From the NCBI GenBank assembly GCA_016786845.1, contig JAEUVB010000012.1:274017-338016 (forward strand): a stretch of 64,000 nt of DNA. Direction: 5' to 3'. Below, piece by piece: positions 44,466 through 53,879 of this stretch. Position 1 is the first letter of the stretch; every line of letters starts with the position of its first letter. The translations under genes and the position numbers were made by a program. The notes below the pieces were generated by a model. The model saw nothing but the letters and a program-made list of their open reading frames with translations. It did not search any database and was not told where the DNA came from. The DNA comes from Chitinophagaceae bacterium (GTDB taxonomy: Bacteria; Bacteroidota; Bacteroidia; Chitinophagales; Chitinophagaceae).

Positions 44466-47400
44466 TTATTTAAAAATTGTAATTTTTCCGGCGTAAACTT
44501 TATAGGCACCATTAATATTGTATGTGTATATCCCTGCTTTCAAATCATTAGTTGAAAATGTTATACTTTGATTTTCATTCTTCAGAAGAATGGATTTAAC
44601 CTTTCGGCCTAAAACATCATATAATGAAATTGTAGCATCCTTATCGCTATTAAAGTCGTAATCTATTGTTATATAATCCTTTGCCGGATTAGGATACAGA
44701 GAATACTCTTCGCCATTACTCAAGGTATTATTAAAAAGATTTTGAGAGAGAGCGTTTGTCCCTAATGTGTTTTGAAAGTAAAGCAAACTATCATATACAC
44801 CAATTCCATTTTTATTATTCATTTGAGAACTACAAAGGCTATAGTCTTCATATTTATAAGCAGGTTCATAATAAGTATACAAAATTCTAGCTTTATATAC
44901 GGCAAAGCCCTCTAACAAAGGGCAACTTTTGGCGAGTGCCTCTAATTCGTCTATTTCAATTTCGTTTAAGCTATCACGTCCATATCGAATAACTTTAAAT
45001 TGAATTTCATTTATCCAGCGTTCATTTAATTCGTAAGTATTCACACTCGAAATATTCTGATTTTGATTTTCAGCATTTAATAGCCGATTTTGAAAAACCA
45101 TACTGTCAGCCAAAGCAATGGAATCTGTAAGTGTATTAATCATTAATTCGCTCTCGTATATTGCTCCTAATGCTTCCTGTTGACGTTGGATATAAAAGCT
45201 ATTCAAAATAGAATTATTTGCGCGCATATTACTATCTACATCCAATTCAGCATACAATCGTCGTTCGGCCATATATTGACTCACTTCAGGAGCGACTAAA
45301 TATTGTATAGAATTGTTTGCTATACCAATAGCTGAAGTTTCATTTGAAACGTCCAGTATATGCTCTTCATTTCCAGCATCACTGGCACATTCAGCTAATC
45401 CACAATAATACTGTGTAGTACCTCCAGGAATTATATTGTATGCAAAACCGAGATTACTACCGCTATTAATATTCTCTGTAGTGTATAAGTAATAGGGAAG
45501 AGAGGAACTCCCGGAATTATTATACCGATACATATTATTATTTCCAGAATTATTATAGCTGCCTAAAAATCTATTAAATTTATCTGCACTTGTAGATCCA
45601 ATATTTCCGAAAGTGCCTTCAGTAAGCGAAATCCCAGGCATAAACAGCATACCGTAAATATGATTTAAGAACGTATTGCCCCTCACATTATCCGTTGGGG
45701 TACTACAATCACCCATGGTCATCATTCCCATCCAGGTATAATTTGCAAAATTGCAATCAAAGAAATTATGTGTACTTTCAAATGTTTGAAACCCAATGGA
45801 ATGCCGAGCGTTAAATGCACTATTATTTAATCCATTGATAATATTACAACTATTGATACTACCCTTAGTTACCCAAGAATGTATACCCATAAGGTAATCA
45901 GTATTACTGTTCGTTGCATCGGTTGTTTTAAAAGTTATTGTATTATTTTTATTCATGAGGGCTGCTCCTGTAAGTGCATTAAAAATCCCGGTACCTGCTA
46001 TGCTATTTACTGCAATTTCATTATTGTTGACAAGTACTAAACCATTATGTTTATTATCATTGAATTGAACATCAATACCAATGGGCCACATGGGTTTTCC
46101 TTGGTCATTTAAAATTGGGTCTAATTGGAGATCTATTCCGCCATGATCACCAATATTGTTTTGTATAATTGCTGTTCTTAAGTTTCCAATTAGTTGAATA
46201 CCCCGGAATACATTTATAAAATCATTGTTTTCAATATAGTAGTTTTCGCCTAAATCATCGTTAAACATAATTCCAGCTTTACAATTTTCAATATCATAAT
46301 GTGTCACACTTGCTGAAATATTAGAACCAACTATAGCCTTATCACAATTTATAAAATGTGTATTTAATTTTACAGCATCAATATTTATTAAGGTATTATA
46401 TGTACTTGTTGCCGGAGTTGACCAAGTGAAAATGCCTGACCCTTTAGCTTCTATGTAAATATTATTTAACAGCTTATTGTCATTATAGGGGGCAAATGCA
46501 CTATAATCAGCGCGAATGTCTTCAAAATTATTATTTAAAATATTCAAAACACCATCCGATTGATTCGAAGGCAATACCCCAATACCGCACTCAATATTTT
46601 TAAACATATTCCAAGAGCCTTCCAGCAATTCTCCTATCTCGATTTCAGCACATTCTCGGAGGTTTATCCCTATTCCGGCTTTGAGCATCGCCCCATGAGG
46701 ATATAAAAGTGCATTGCCACTGGACGTGAATCTATTTTTAATCACTTTTCCCATATTTCCATTCAATCCACTCACATACCATACCGGTGTTTGACTAAAA
46801 ACTAATGAGACATAGTTATCTATAAAATCATTGCCAATACAAGTAATCGCCGCACCATTTGATACCTGAATTCCATTTTCCATATCCTTTACCCACGAAT
46901 TGGTAATGACTAAATGCTCGCTCGGATCATCGGCATAAATACCATCCCACATTTGATCACATCCGGCGCTTAATTTACAGGCCTTGAGTGATAAGGTTGA
47001 AGCATTCGTGATATCAATAAAACTGCCAGGGGTAAAATAAAAACGACAACCTACAAATTCGATTGATTGATCAATGGTCAAAACCCCATCGATAAAAAAC
47101 GTTTTATTGAAAATGAGCGACTGCCACAAATTGCCCGATAATAGACCGGAAGATGTGGGATTTTCGAGTAATAAGATATTGGGTGCTTTTACAAGATCCT
47201 CACCGCCTGTACAATTGCAATGTGATGTAGAAGGTGTGCCTACGGACAGCAAATGAGTAGCAGTATTTGTCCCATCAGAAGCATTGACGGTATAATTACT
47301 CACCCCTAAACCTGTAAATGAACCGGTGGTATTGCTCTGGCTTCCCGGATTAAGTAGAAAGCTATAAGGACTAATAGTCGGGAGCAAGGGAAACTCATAG

Positions 47401-49247
47401 ATGATCGCGCCGTCATTTACATTATTCGTTACGCCATCACAGGTTATATTCGTAACCGTTGGGGGCGGTAACAATAAATTGATTTGATTTCCACATACAT
47501 CGGCTGAATTGCTGCATTGTGTGGCTAAGAAAACATTTGGTGTTGAATTCGTATAGGTCGCTAAGGTAAAATCGTTACAAAAAAAAGTATTGGGTAAATC
47601 CGAAATGCTTGTATAAGGCCAAGATATTAATGTATAAAAGTTTCCATTAAATGAATTACCGGAAAAGGATGTAACCCCTTCTGTGTGATTATAAACAAAT
47701 CCCATGACCTGGCATGGTGCACTTCCACAAGGCCCTGTAGATTTCATGAGATTGCAATTAAACACTAAGTCCTTTACATTAGAATAAAATAGTTTTGCAT
47801 AAGTTGTGTTAGGGCTTGATGATATCCAATTGGAATATTCTGAACAACTGACATCCCAAATATTTTCAGTCAATTCAGTTCCTTGTAAGGATATACCTTC
47901 ATTCAAGGCATCTGCCATATAATTGACAATATGGACCATAATAAAAGCATCAGAATAGATTTGCTGCGGAAAATTAAGGGCAGAATATTTTGTGTAGATG
48001 CCTGATATTCCGAAATAATTGTATTTACATATTAATCTTCCATTTGCATATGTATAGGCATCTGTGGTTAAAAGCGAACAAAAACTTCCCGTACTTCGAT
48101 TGCTTTGTACGGTTTGCAAATCCGTATTCCCTTCCATATGAATATTTCTGTCATAACCGTGCACTCGATTAAAACGCACCATGGGGCTATGATCAAATTG
48201 TGTAACAATAGCGCTTTGACCAAAATGGTTTGTCACATAAAGATCATTATAAACATAATTATATTCGCATACCGCATTGCGAAGAACATTGATATAGATG
48301 CCAGCGCCATAATTATCGAATGCGCCATTTGAGGCAGCAGTTGCATTAAATCCCCAAACATTCAAGATAATATTTTCGGCCACACGTGCTGTTTGATTAT
48401 TTAATCGGTTAGGATAATCATCTAAAGCATTTCCATTTTGAATCCATATCCCATCTCCATAAATATTTTCAATCTGCAAATTGTCTATATCAAAATTTAA
48501 AAAATTATGCGCAAAGATGCCGATATACCCCAAATAATCCTCTAAAAAAGGATGTGTTACATTAGGATCATAATTTGGGTTAGTGGCCTTAAACTTGAGT
48601 CCCATGACATTGATATCTCTGTATACTTGTACCGCACTCGAATTTCCCTTGATGTATAACAAGCAAGGAGAATGCCCCCCTATCACCGTTGCATCATTTT
48701 GTGTATCCCAATAAATCTCAGGAAAAGGATCTGCAGTGGTAGGTAAGGTTAGAAAATCTGTACTGGCCGGATTATAATTACATGAGAGATTGGTCCTAGA
48801 AATATAAGGCTCAAATGCCGTAGGGGCGATACTGGTAGGGAATTGGACAGGATCATTATTAATGTCGGTTTCAGGCGTTTTGATTCCTATAATATTTATT
48901 TTTAGTGGTCTTGTTGCAGAAACGCCGGTAATCGTTGAAAGATTCAAATCTAATTCATTAATAATCATATACTGACGCATGGGAAATACGATCGTATAGT
49001 CGTTGTCATTGGGATTATTTTGAATGACCTTTTTGAAAAATGGAACAAACACGGTGTTGAAATAAGTCGATACTTCTACATTGCCTGAACTCCCATCAAA
49101 CTCGGTTGCAGAAATTAATGTGCTCGAAAGATTGGTAGCCAAATATGCGGAAGAATTCGTGGAGGTAGTGTAAAATCGTACATCTAATACTATGCCCCAG
49201 TTTGTCATTTCTTTAGCTTTTAGCGTACATGACAAGAGAATGAGCAA
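44466..49247 (-). CDS. Giant beta-helix surface protein with type A T9SS signal; start split by a G10 tract
   Basis: This is a frame of about 1593 codons (in the frame as sequenced, only a TTG start at 49247 and then ATG at 49208). The N-terminal part (about 20-600) and a second part (about 690-1250) are right-handed beta-helix, with many 'NN', 'GI' and 'IENN' strand-turn repeats. A type A sorting domain ends it (SLYPNPAKDYITIDYDF ... KAGIYTYNI). The hydrophobic signal segment ILLILLSCTLKAKE is present, but its charged N-region and ATG (49338) lie in another frame across a run of ten G. With 11 or 8 G the frames join. Likely a phase-variable surface adhesin or enzyme; ligand unknown. AT-rich relative to neighbours. 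Confidence 0.8.
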   Translation of the reverse strand: MLILLSCTLKAKEMTNWGIVLDVRFYTTSTNSSAYLATNLSSTLISATEFDGSSGNVEVSTYFNTVFVPFFKKVIQNNPNDNDYTIVFPMRQYMIINELDLNLSTITGVSATRPLKINIIGIKTPETDINNDPVQFPTSIAPTAFEPYISRTNLSCNYNPASTDFLTLPTTADPFPEIYWDTQNDATVIGGHSPCLLYIKGNSSAVQVYRDINVMGLKFKATNPNYDPNVTHPFLEDYLGYIGIFAHNFLNFDIDNLQIENIYGDGIWIQNGNALDDYPNRLNNQTARVAENIILNVWGFNATAASNGAFDNYGAGIYINVLRNAVCEYNYVYNDLYVTNHFGQSAIVTQFDHSPMVRFNRVHGYDRNIHMEGNTDLQTVQSNRSTGSFCSLLTTDAYTYANGRLICKYNYFGISGIYTKYSALNFPQQIYSDAFIMVHIVNYMADALNEGISLQGTELTENIWDVSCSEYSNWISSSPNTTYAKLFYSNVKDLVFNCNLMKSTGPCGSAPCQVMGFVYNHTEGVTSFSGNSFNGNFYTLISWPYTSISDLPNTFFCNDFTLATYTNSTPNVFLATQCSNSADVCGNQINLLLPPPTVTNITCDGVTNNVNDGAIIYEFPLLPTISPYSFLLNPGSQSNTTGSFTGLGVSNYTVNASDGTNTATHLLSVGTPSTSHCNCTGGEDLVKAPNILLLENPTSSGLLSGNLWQSLIFNKTFFIDGVLTIDQSIEFVGCRFYFTPGSFIDITNASTLSLKACKLSAGCDQMWDGIYADDPSEHLVITNSWVKDMENGIQVSNGAAITCIGNDFIDNYVSLVFSQTPVWYVSGLNGNMGKVIKNRFTSSGNALLYPHGAMLKAGIGINLRECAEIEIGELLEGSWNMFKNIECGIGVLPSNQSDGVLNILNNNFEDIRADYSAFAPYNDNKLLNNIYIEAKGSGIFTWSTPATSTYNTLINIDAVKLNTHFINCDKAIVGSNISASVTHYDIENCKAGIMFNDDLGENYYIENNDFINVFRGIQLIGNLRTAIIQNNIGDHGGIDLQLDPILNDQGKPMWPIGIDVQFNDNKHNGLVLVNNNEIAVNSIAGTGIFNALTGAALMNKNNTITFKTTDATNSNTDYLMGIHSWVTKGSINSCNIINGLNNSAFNARHSIGFQTFESTHNFFDCNFANYTWMGMMTMGDCSTPTDNVRGNTFLNHIYGMLFMPGISLTEGTFGNIGSTSADKFNRFLGSYNNSGNNNMYRYNNSGSSSLPYYLYTTENINSGSNLGFAYNIIPGGTTQYYCGLAECASDAGNEEHILDVSNETSAIGIANNSIQYLVAPEVSQYMAERRLYAELDVDSNMRANNSILNSFYIQRQQEALGAIYESELMINTLTDSIALADSMVFQNRLLNAENQNQNISSVNTYELNERWINEIQFKVIRYGRDSLNEIEIDELEALAKSCPLLEGFAVYKARILYTYYEPAYKYEDYSLCSSQMNNKNGIGVYDSLLYFQNTLGTNALSQNLFNNTLSNGEEYSLYPNPAKDYITIDYDFNSDKDATISLYDVLGRKVKSILLKNENQSITFSTNDLKAGIYTYNINGAYKVYAGKITIFK

Positions 49248-49258
49248 GATACATATTA

Positions 49259-49268
49259 CCCCCCCCCC
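49259..49268 (-). repeat. Homopolymer G10 (C10 on + strand) in the signal-peptide region
   Basis: Ten C on the plus strand sit between the ATG at 49338-49336 and the body of the 44466-49247 gene. A degenerate six-base repeat (GAGAGC/GAGAAT/GAGAGT/AAGAGC/GGGAAT) lies just beside it. Confidence 0.9.
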
Positions 49269-49692
49269 TAATATGAGAGCGAGAATGAGAGTAAGAGCGG
49301 GAATGAGTGGAAAGAATAGATTGTAATCCGGTTTTCATAAGATTGTGAATTTGGTAGTATAAAGATATAGTAAATAATTTGCAAAAAATAACATGCTTGG
49401 CTTTCAATCATTCCATCAATCGTACAAAATCTCCACGGGGAACAATTTCTTCTACCCTATTTTAACAAAATGCGAGATTGAAAAAAGGCGCTCCTTTTAG
49501 TTCAACCATACTTTCCCTTAGGATAAGCCTCATCTGCACCCCGGCACGGGATTCAGGGCAGCAGGTGTTTTATAACATTTATCCTCTGATTTATGTAAAG
49601 GTCCCCGAAACAACTGATCAATCCACCGAATACGCCCTCGGGGGCATCATCACCACCCTCCAAATTTACCGATATGATCAAATGTTCACCCA

Positions 49693-49727
49693 ACTAAACA
49701 CTAAAAACTAAGCACTAAAAACTAACT
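49693..49727 (+). repeat. ACTAAAA-type heptanucleotide repeat
   Basis: Five 7-base units (ACTAAAC, ACTAAAA, ACTAAGC, ACTAAAA, ACTAACT) lie in register. The TAA ending the frame at 49478-49711 falls inside the third unit. Confidence 0.7.
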
Positions 49728-50041
49728 CTTACGCATCAAAAAATAATAATTAAATACTTGTTAATGACTTCGAATCTTATCACGTGATAAGAAGCCTCAA
49801 TTTCACCACCCCTACGTTTGTCCCATCAAATCACCGGATTTATTCCCCAACGTTTGAAAAGGATGAACACAAAAACAAATAAAATATCAGCTTATCGCTC
49901 ACCGCTAGTTTCCCTTGCAGGAAGCTTCGGTCCCGTTCATCCAACATTCAGCCTTTTTTCTCCTTCCTTAAAACACCCTCAGAATCAAGCATTTAGCAAT
50001 GAATCTTCATTCGGCCCGGCGAAAAAGGGCTTCGGCCTTGC

Positions 50042-50255
50042 TCTTCCACGATTCGCATTAACTCTTCCCCGATTCGCATCAGCTCTTCTCCGATTCGCAT
50101 CAACTCTTCTCCGATTCGCATCAGCTCTTCTCCGATTCGCATTAACTCTTCTCCGATTCGCATTAACTCTTCCCCGATTCGCATCAACTCTTCCCCGGTT
50201 CGCATCAACTCTTCTCCGATTCGCATTAACTCTTCTCCGATTCGCATTAACTCTA
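50042..50255. repeat. 21-bp tandem array, ten copies
   Basis: The core TTCGCAT recurs exactly every 21 bases from 50052 to 50241 (unit close to GATTCGCATTAACTCTTCTCC). On the minus strand each unit reads ATGCGAATCGGAGAAGAGTTA minus one base, a heptapeptide MRIGEEL. There are no spacers, so it is not CRISPR. Its unit is unrelated in sequence to the 12017-12323 array but has the same length. Confidence 0.9.
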
Positions 50256-50475
50256 CGTTCGATGACGTTAATGCATCATCCTTCTAACACTTCTATGTGC
50301 TTCATCGGGACAAACCATCCTCCATGGTCCACGAAAGGAGTATATATTATATGATACATTACTCCGCATCCATTAAAAATCAATAAATATTTATTCTAAT
50401 TGGATCCAAAAAAAATAGTAAGATCCAAAAATTAAAAAATTCTAATTCTTAATAACATTCTTAAAATAATATCAA

Positions 50476-51420
50476 ATGAAAAATCAAAATTATAAATGCG
50501 CTCAATCCGAATTATACACCATCGCTCGCTTAGGCTGGAGCGCGTGTAAGGATAATATCGCCGCATTCACTTCCTTTAAGCCTAAATATACACTGGCCTT
50601 TGTCGCAGATAAAAATGAACAAATCAATGCGGCGCAACACATGCCTTCCGAACAACAACGAAACGCAGTGGCCGAAACCCTTCGCGTTTATCTCGCGGAA
50701 GCAGGCCGTGTTTGTCTCGACAATTTTCAGGCATTGAAACAGTATATCGTGGAAGCTTATCCCGAAGCTGTGCTGAAAGCTCAGTACGAAGAAGCCGGTC
50801 AGCTCTACTATACTGCAGCTATTAAAAACAATTGGGATTCGATTGATTCGCTCTCCGAACATGCCATCACTTATGTGGTTAAAAACACCACGCAATTGTC
50901 GGCCAACGATAACATGCCGCCCACCTTTCAAGCCAAACTCGAAACTGATCGTACCGCCTTCACCACTTTACACCAGGACTTTCTGAAAGCGGAAGAAGAT
51001 GCGACCACCATGGCCGAGCAGAAAATCATCGCCAACAATCAGGTGTATAACGATCTCATGTTGATGTTTTCTGATGCTCACCGGATTTTCAAAAATCAGG
51101 AGGCCTTGCTGAAGAAATTCACCTTCTCCGATGTTCACTACCTCGTGTCCGGCGCCGGCACCGCAGGCATCCGTGGTACCGTCACCAGTGCGGTCAACAA
51201 CAAACCCATCCCCTCCGTCACCATCACCATCGACGATAACGGCGGCACAGCAATCACCGATGATGCCGGGAAATATGAAATCAGTCCAATGGCTTCAGGT
51301 TCCTATGCGCTGATCGTGTCGGCTCCGGGTTACGAAACCCTTTACCTCGCGCACGAGGTCCTCACCGGCACCCTCTCCACCCGCAACATCACCTTAAATC
51401 CAAGCGCCGTGACGGTCTAA
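50476..51420 (+). CDS. Protein with C-terminal carboxypeptidase-regulatory-like domain, no signal peptide
   Basis: The 314-residue product has a mostly helical N-terminal region (about 1-215) that I do not recognise, with FTSFKPKYTLAFVADKNEQI and several long amphipathic helices. A C-terminal beta-sandwich (about 228-312: IRGTVTSAVNNKPIPSVTIT, DDAGKYEISPMASGSYALIV, GYETLYLAHEV) is typical of CarboxypepD_reg (CNA-B-like) domains. Such domains are nearly always extracytoplasmic, yet no signal peptide is visible, and no upstream extension is possible because of stops. It may be cytoplasmic, exported in another way, or injected or loaded by an unseen system; function unknown. A strong terminator follows. 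Confidence 0.72.
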   Translation: MKNQNYKCAQSELYTIARLGWSACKDNIAAFTSFKPKYTLAFVADKNEQINAAQHMPSEQQRNAVAETLRVYLAEAGRVCLDNFQALKQYIVEAYPEAVLKAQYEEAGQLYYTAAIKNNWDSIDSLSEHAITYVVKNTTQLSANDNMPPTFQAKLETDRTAFTTLHQDFLKAEEDATTMAEQKIIANNQVYNDLMLMFSDAHRIFKNQEALLKKFTFSDVHYLVSGAGTAGIRGTVTSAVNNKPIPSVTITIDDNGGTAITDDAGKYEISPMASGSYALIVSAPGYETLYLAHEVLTGTLSTRNITLNPSAVTV

Positions 51421-51477
51421 TAAAGACGCACATAAAGACGCATGATCATGTGTCTCGTCTCCCGTCATCAACACCTA

Positions 51478-51505
51478 AGAGGTCGCCCCCGCGGCCTCTT
51501 TTTTT
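51478..51505 (+). terminator. Terminator of the 50476-51420 gene
   Basis: AGAGGTCGC and GCGGCCTCT form a stem with one mismatch (T:G) and a CCCC loop, followed by seven T. Confidence 0.85.
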
Positions 51506-51507
51506 AT

Positions 51508-51780
51508 CATCACCCTTCCGTGCAATCCCCTAATCTGTGATCCATAATGGCCTGCCCCCGAATAAGCCGGGCCAAAAAGAATTCACAGAATGAAACAAAC
51601 ATCCCCCTTCCGTGCAATCCCCTAATCTGTGATCCATAATGACCAGCCCCCCGAATAAGTCGGGCCAAAAAGAATTCACTGAATAAATCAATCATCACCC
51701 TTCCGTGTCATCCCCTAATCTGTGATCCATAATGGCCTGCCCTCCGAATAAGTCGGACCAATTAAAATGCACAGAATTTT
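51508..51780. repeat. Three direct repeats of about 92 bp
   Basis: Copies begin near 51508, 51600 and 51693, each with CTTCCGTG, CCCCTAATCTGTGATCC and a short hairpin-forming CCGAATAAGTCGG, and end with AATTCAC-like bases. They are about 85-90% alike by eye. No open frame of interest runs through them. Confidence 0.8.
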
Positions 51781-51822
51781 ATAATTCTCAGATTGCAGTA
51801 CTCCACACAAATTTGTGTGAAC

Positions 51823-51864
51823 ACCACATTAAACATTCACCATTCATCATTCAAAATTCCCCAT
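51823..51864 (-). repeat. Heptanucleotide repeat overlapping the HerA-like gene stop
   Basis: On the minus strand the last A of TAA (51866-51864) begins ATGGGGA, ATTTTGA, ATGATGA, ATGGTGA, ATGTTTA, ATGTGGT. This is exactly the arrangement seen at the ftsK stop. Confidence 0.75.
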
Positions 51865-53393
51865 TAAAACCATCCCGTCTTCTTCCTTCTCGTGGTGCCG
51901 CCTAGTCCAAGCACACCCAATAATGTACGTGTGATAATACTAGCTGCGGTACGCCCCACTTGTTTGGTCACCGGATTACTGAGAATGGTATCCAGTGTGC
52001 TCTTTTCTTTTTTGCCGGATGTTTTTTCTTCTTCCTCTTCTTCACCTGCCGCTTCTTTGATTTTGGCCGTGAGTAATTCATAAGCACTCTCATTGTCGAC
52101 CACTTGATTATACTTAGCAGCTATTGCAGAATTAGCGATAATTGCTCCAATCTCAGTACTAGTCAACACATCCATGCGCGACTTCGGCGGACAAAGCATG
52201 GTATGTACCAATGGCGTCGGTATCCCTTTTTCATTCAGTAAAGTGACGATGGCTTCTCCTATCCCTAATTGAGTAATCAAATCTTCAGTCTTGTAAAATT
52301 CCGTCTCCGGATAATTCTCCGCAACCTTCTTAATGTCTTGCCTGTCCTTGGCTGTAAAGGCCCTCAACGCATGTTGTATTTTCATCCCCAATTGCCCGAG
52401 TACTGATTGTGGTATATCATTAGGATTTTGTGTAATGAAGAATATCCCAACGCCTTTTGATCGTATGAGTTTGATTACTGTCTCCAGTTGTTGCAACAAA
52501 GCTTCTGTGGCATCCTGAAAAATAAGATGCGCTTCATCGAGGAAGAGTACCAATTTAGGCTTGTCTACATCACCGGCTTCGGGTAAGCTGCCGTAAAGCT
52601 CAGCCAACAATTGTAGCATGAAGGTCGAGAATAGTTTAGGCCGGTCCTGCAAATCGGTGACGCGCACAATCGAGATCATCCCTCTTCCATCATCACTGAT
52701 ACGCATGAGATCATCCACTTCAAAGGACTTTTCGCCAAAGAACACATCGGCTTTTTGTTGTTGCAATTCGATAATCTTGCGCAAGATGGTTCCGGTCGAC
52801 TGACTCGATATATTTCCATACGCTTCTTTCACCTGCTCCTTTCCTTCATTGTTCATATACTGCAACACCTTCACCAAATCCTTCAGGTCCAGCAAGGGCA
52901 ATTCGTGATCATCGCAAAATTTGAAGATCATCGAAACGATCCCTTCTTGCGTATCATTCAGTCCGAGGATTTTAGACAAGAGCACAGGCCCGAATTCCGA
53001 CACCGTCGCCCGTAGCCTTGTTCCCGGCTCATCGCTCAGGGTGAGAAATTCAATAGGGTAAGCCGCAGGTTTATAGTCAACGCCGATATGGGAACAGCGT
53101 TCTGTAATTTTATCATTGAGGGTTCCGGCCGCACCGATACCGCTCAAGTCACCTTTAATGTCCATCATCATCACCGGCACCGAAGCATCACTCAATCCTT
53201 CCGCCAATAATTGTAAGGTTTTGGTTTTCCCCGTTCCGGTGGCCCCTGCTATCAGTCCATGACGATTCATGGTTTTTAAAGGCAACTTCACTCGTGTATC
53301 GGCCTGAGGCGCAGCATCGAGCATGGCCGCGCCCAATAAAATACTCTCTCCTTTGAAGGTATAGGCCTGATTGATGGATTCTTGAAATGACAT
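51864..53393 (-). CDS. HerA/YjgR-like ATPase (DUF853 family)
   Basis: The 509-residue protein is a HerA-FtsK superfamily ATPase of the YjgR/DUF853 group. Walker A is GATGTGKTKT (50-59), Walker B is KLVLFLDEAHLIF (about 283-295), and FFITQNPNDIPQSVLGQLG gives the sensor region. Family members are widespread but poorly understood; roles in DNA processing or stress are suggested. A Lys/Glu-rich linker and a C-terminal segment 'RTLLGVLGLGGTTRRKKTGWF' are usual. It is divergent from the coiled-coil gene with only about 85 bases between starts, and ends directly in a heptanucleotide repeat. Confidence 0.9.
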   Translation of the reverse strand: MSFQESINQAYTFKGESILLGAAMLDAAPQADTRVKLPLKTMNRHGLIAGATGTGKTKTLQLLAEGLSDASVPVMMMDIKGDLSGIGAAGTLNDKITERCSHIGVDYKPAAYPIEFLTLSDEPGTRLRATVSEFGPVLLSKILGLNDTQEGIVSMIFKFCDDHELPLLDLKDLVKVLQYMNNEGKEQVKEAYGNISSQSTGTILRKIIELQQQKADVFFGEKSFEVDDLMRISDDGRGMISIVRVTDLQDRPKLFSTFMLQLLAELYGSLPEAGDVDKPKLVLFLDEAHLIFQDATEALLQQLETVIKLIRSKGVGIFFITQNPNDIPQSVLGQLGMKIQHALRAFTAKDRQDIKKVAENYPETEFYKTEDLITQLGIGEAIVTLLNEKGIPTPLVHTMLCPPKSRMDVLTSTEIGAIIANSAIAAKYNQVVDNESAYELLTAKIKEAAGEEEEEEKTSGKKEKSTLDTILSNPVTKQVGRTAASIITRTLLGVLGLGGTTRRKKTGWF

Positions 53394-53478
53394 GGAAAAT
53401 TATTTTATGCACGGTGAAATTACATTTTTTGTGAACGCTACAAGAAAGTCTTACTATATTTATCTGAAATTATCCGGC

Positions 53479-53769
53479 ATGGAATCTACTACTTTGATCA
53501 AAACCATTGGCGACAAGATTCGCAAGCTGAAGGAACGTTCACAGCGTCTGGAAAAGGAGAATGCCGAACTGCAACAATCGGTATTCGGCTACCTGGCAAA
53601 GATTGATGCCTTACAAAAAGAATTGGACCTGTTAAAAAAACAATCCAATACCCGATTCCTGGGTGAAACCCTGACCGGGGATAAGAAAAAATTGCAAAAG
53701 GAATTGGATCAGTATATCCATTTGATCGACAAATGCATTGCAGCCATCAAAGTCGGCAAAGATGGGTGA
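53479..53769 (+). CDS. Small coiled-coil protein, ZapB-like
   Basis: From the ATG at 53479 the product has 96 residues; a longer frame from 53392 overlaps the divergent gene start and looks non-coding. It is nearly all heptad-repeat coiled coil (about 8-55: IRKLKERSQRLEKENAELQQ) then a helical tail ending DQYIHLIDKCIAAIKV. This matches the short coiled-coil proteins usually encoded just before zapA in Bacteroidota, which are thought to act in cell division, but zapA is not present here. Function by analogy only. Confidence 0.75.
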   Translation: MESTTLIKTIGDKIRKLKERSQRLEKENAELQQSVFGYLAKIDALQKELDLLKKQSNTRFLGETLTGDKKKLQKELDQYIHLIDKCIAAIKVGKDG

Positions 53770-53879
53770 TTATCGGCCTATTTTCTGAAATTTCATCCGG
53801 TACACCATCAAACGAAAAATAGAAAAATGTAGTCTATAGGACTGAACGCTTTTGTATATTTACCCGGCAAATCTTTTCT

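Larger units (their letters stand above)
49339..50475. other. Gene-poor stretch with heptamer repeat and 21-bp array
   Basis: No confident gene. A 78-codon frame at 49478-49711 has coding-like codons in its second half (YVKVPETTDQSTEYALGGII) and ends in an ACTAAAA heptamer run (49693-49727) that includes its TAA. It may be a gene remnant. The 178-codon frame at 49818-50354 is mostly made by the 21-bp array. The last 130 bases before 50476 are AT-rich and may hold the promoter of the next gene. Confidence 0.5.

Noticed and set aside
49478..49711. 78-codon plus-strand frame with coding-like second half
   Set aside because: Too short and unrecognised to call a gene; noted as a possible remnant because its stop lies in a heptamer repeat.
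49818..50354. 178-codon plus-strand frame ending in RFALTLP-like repeats
   Set aside because: More than a third is produced by the 21-bp array; the first part has no recognisable protein features.
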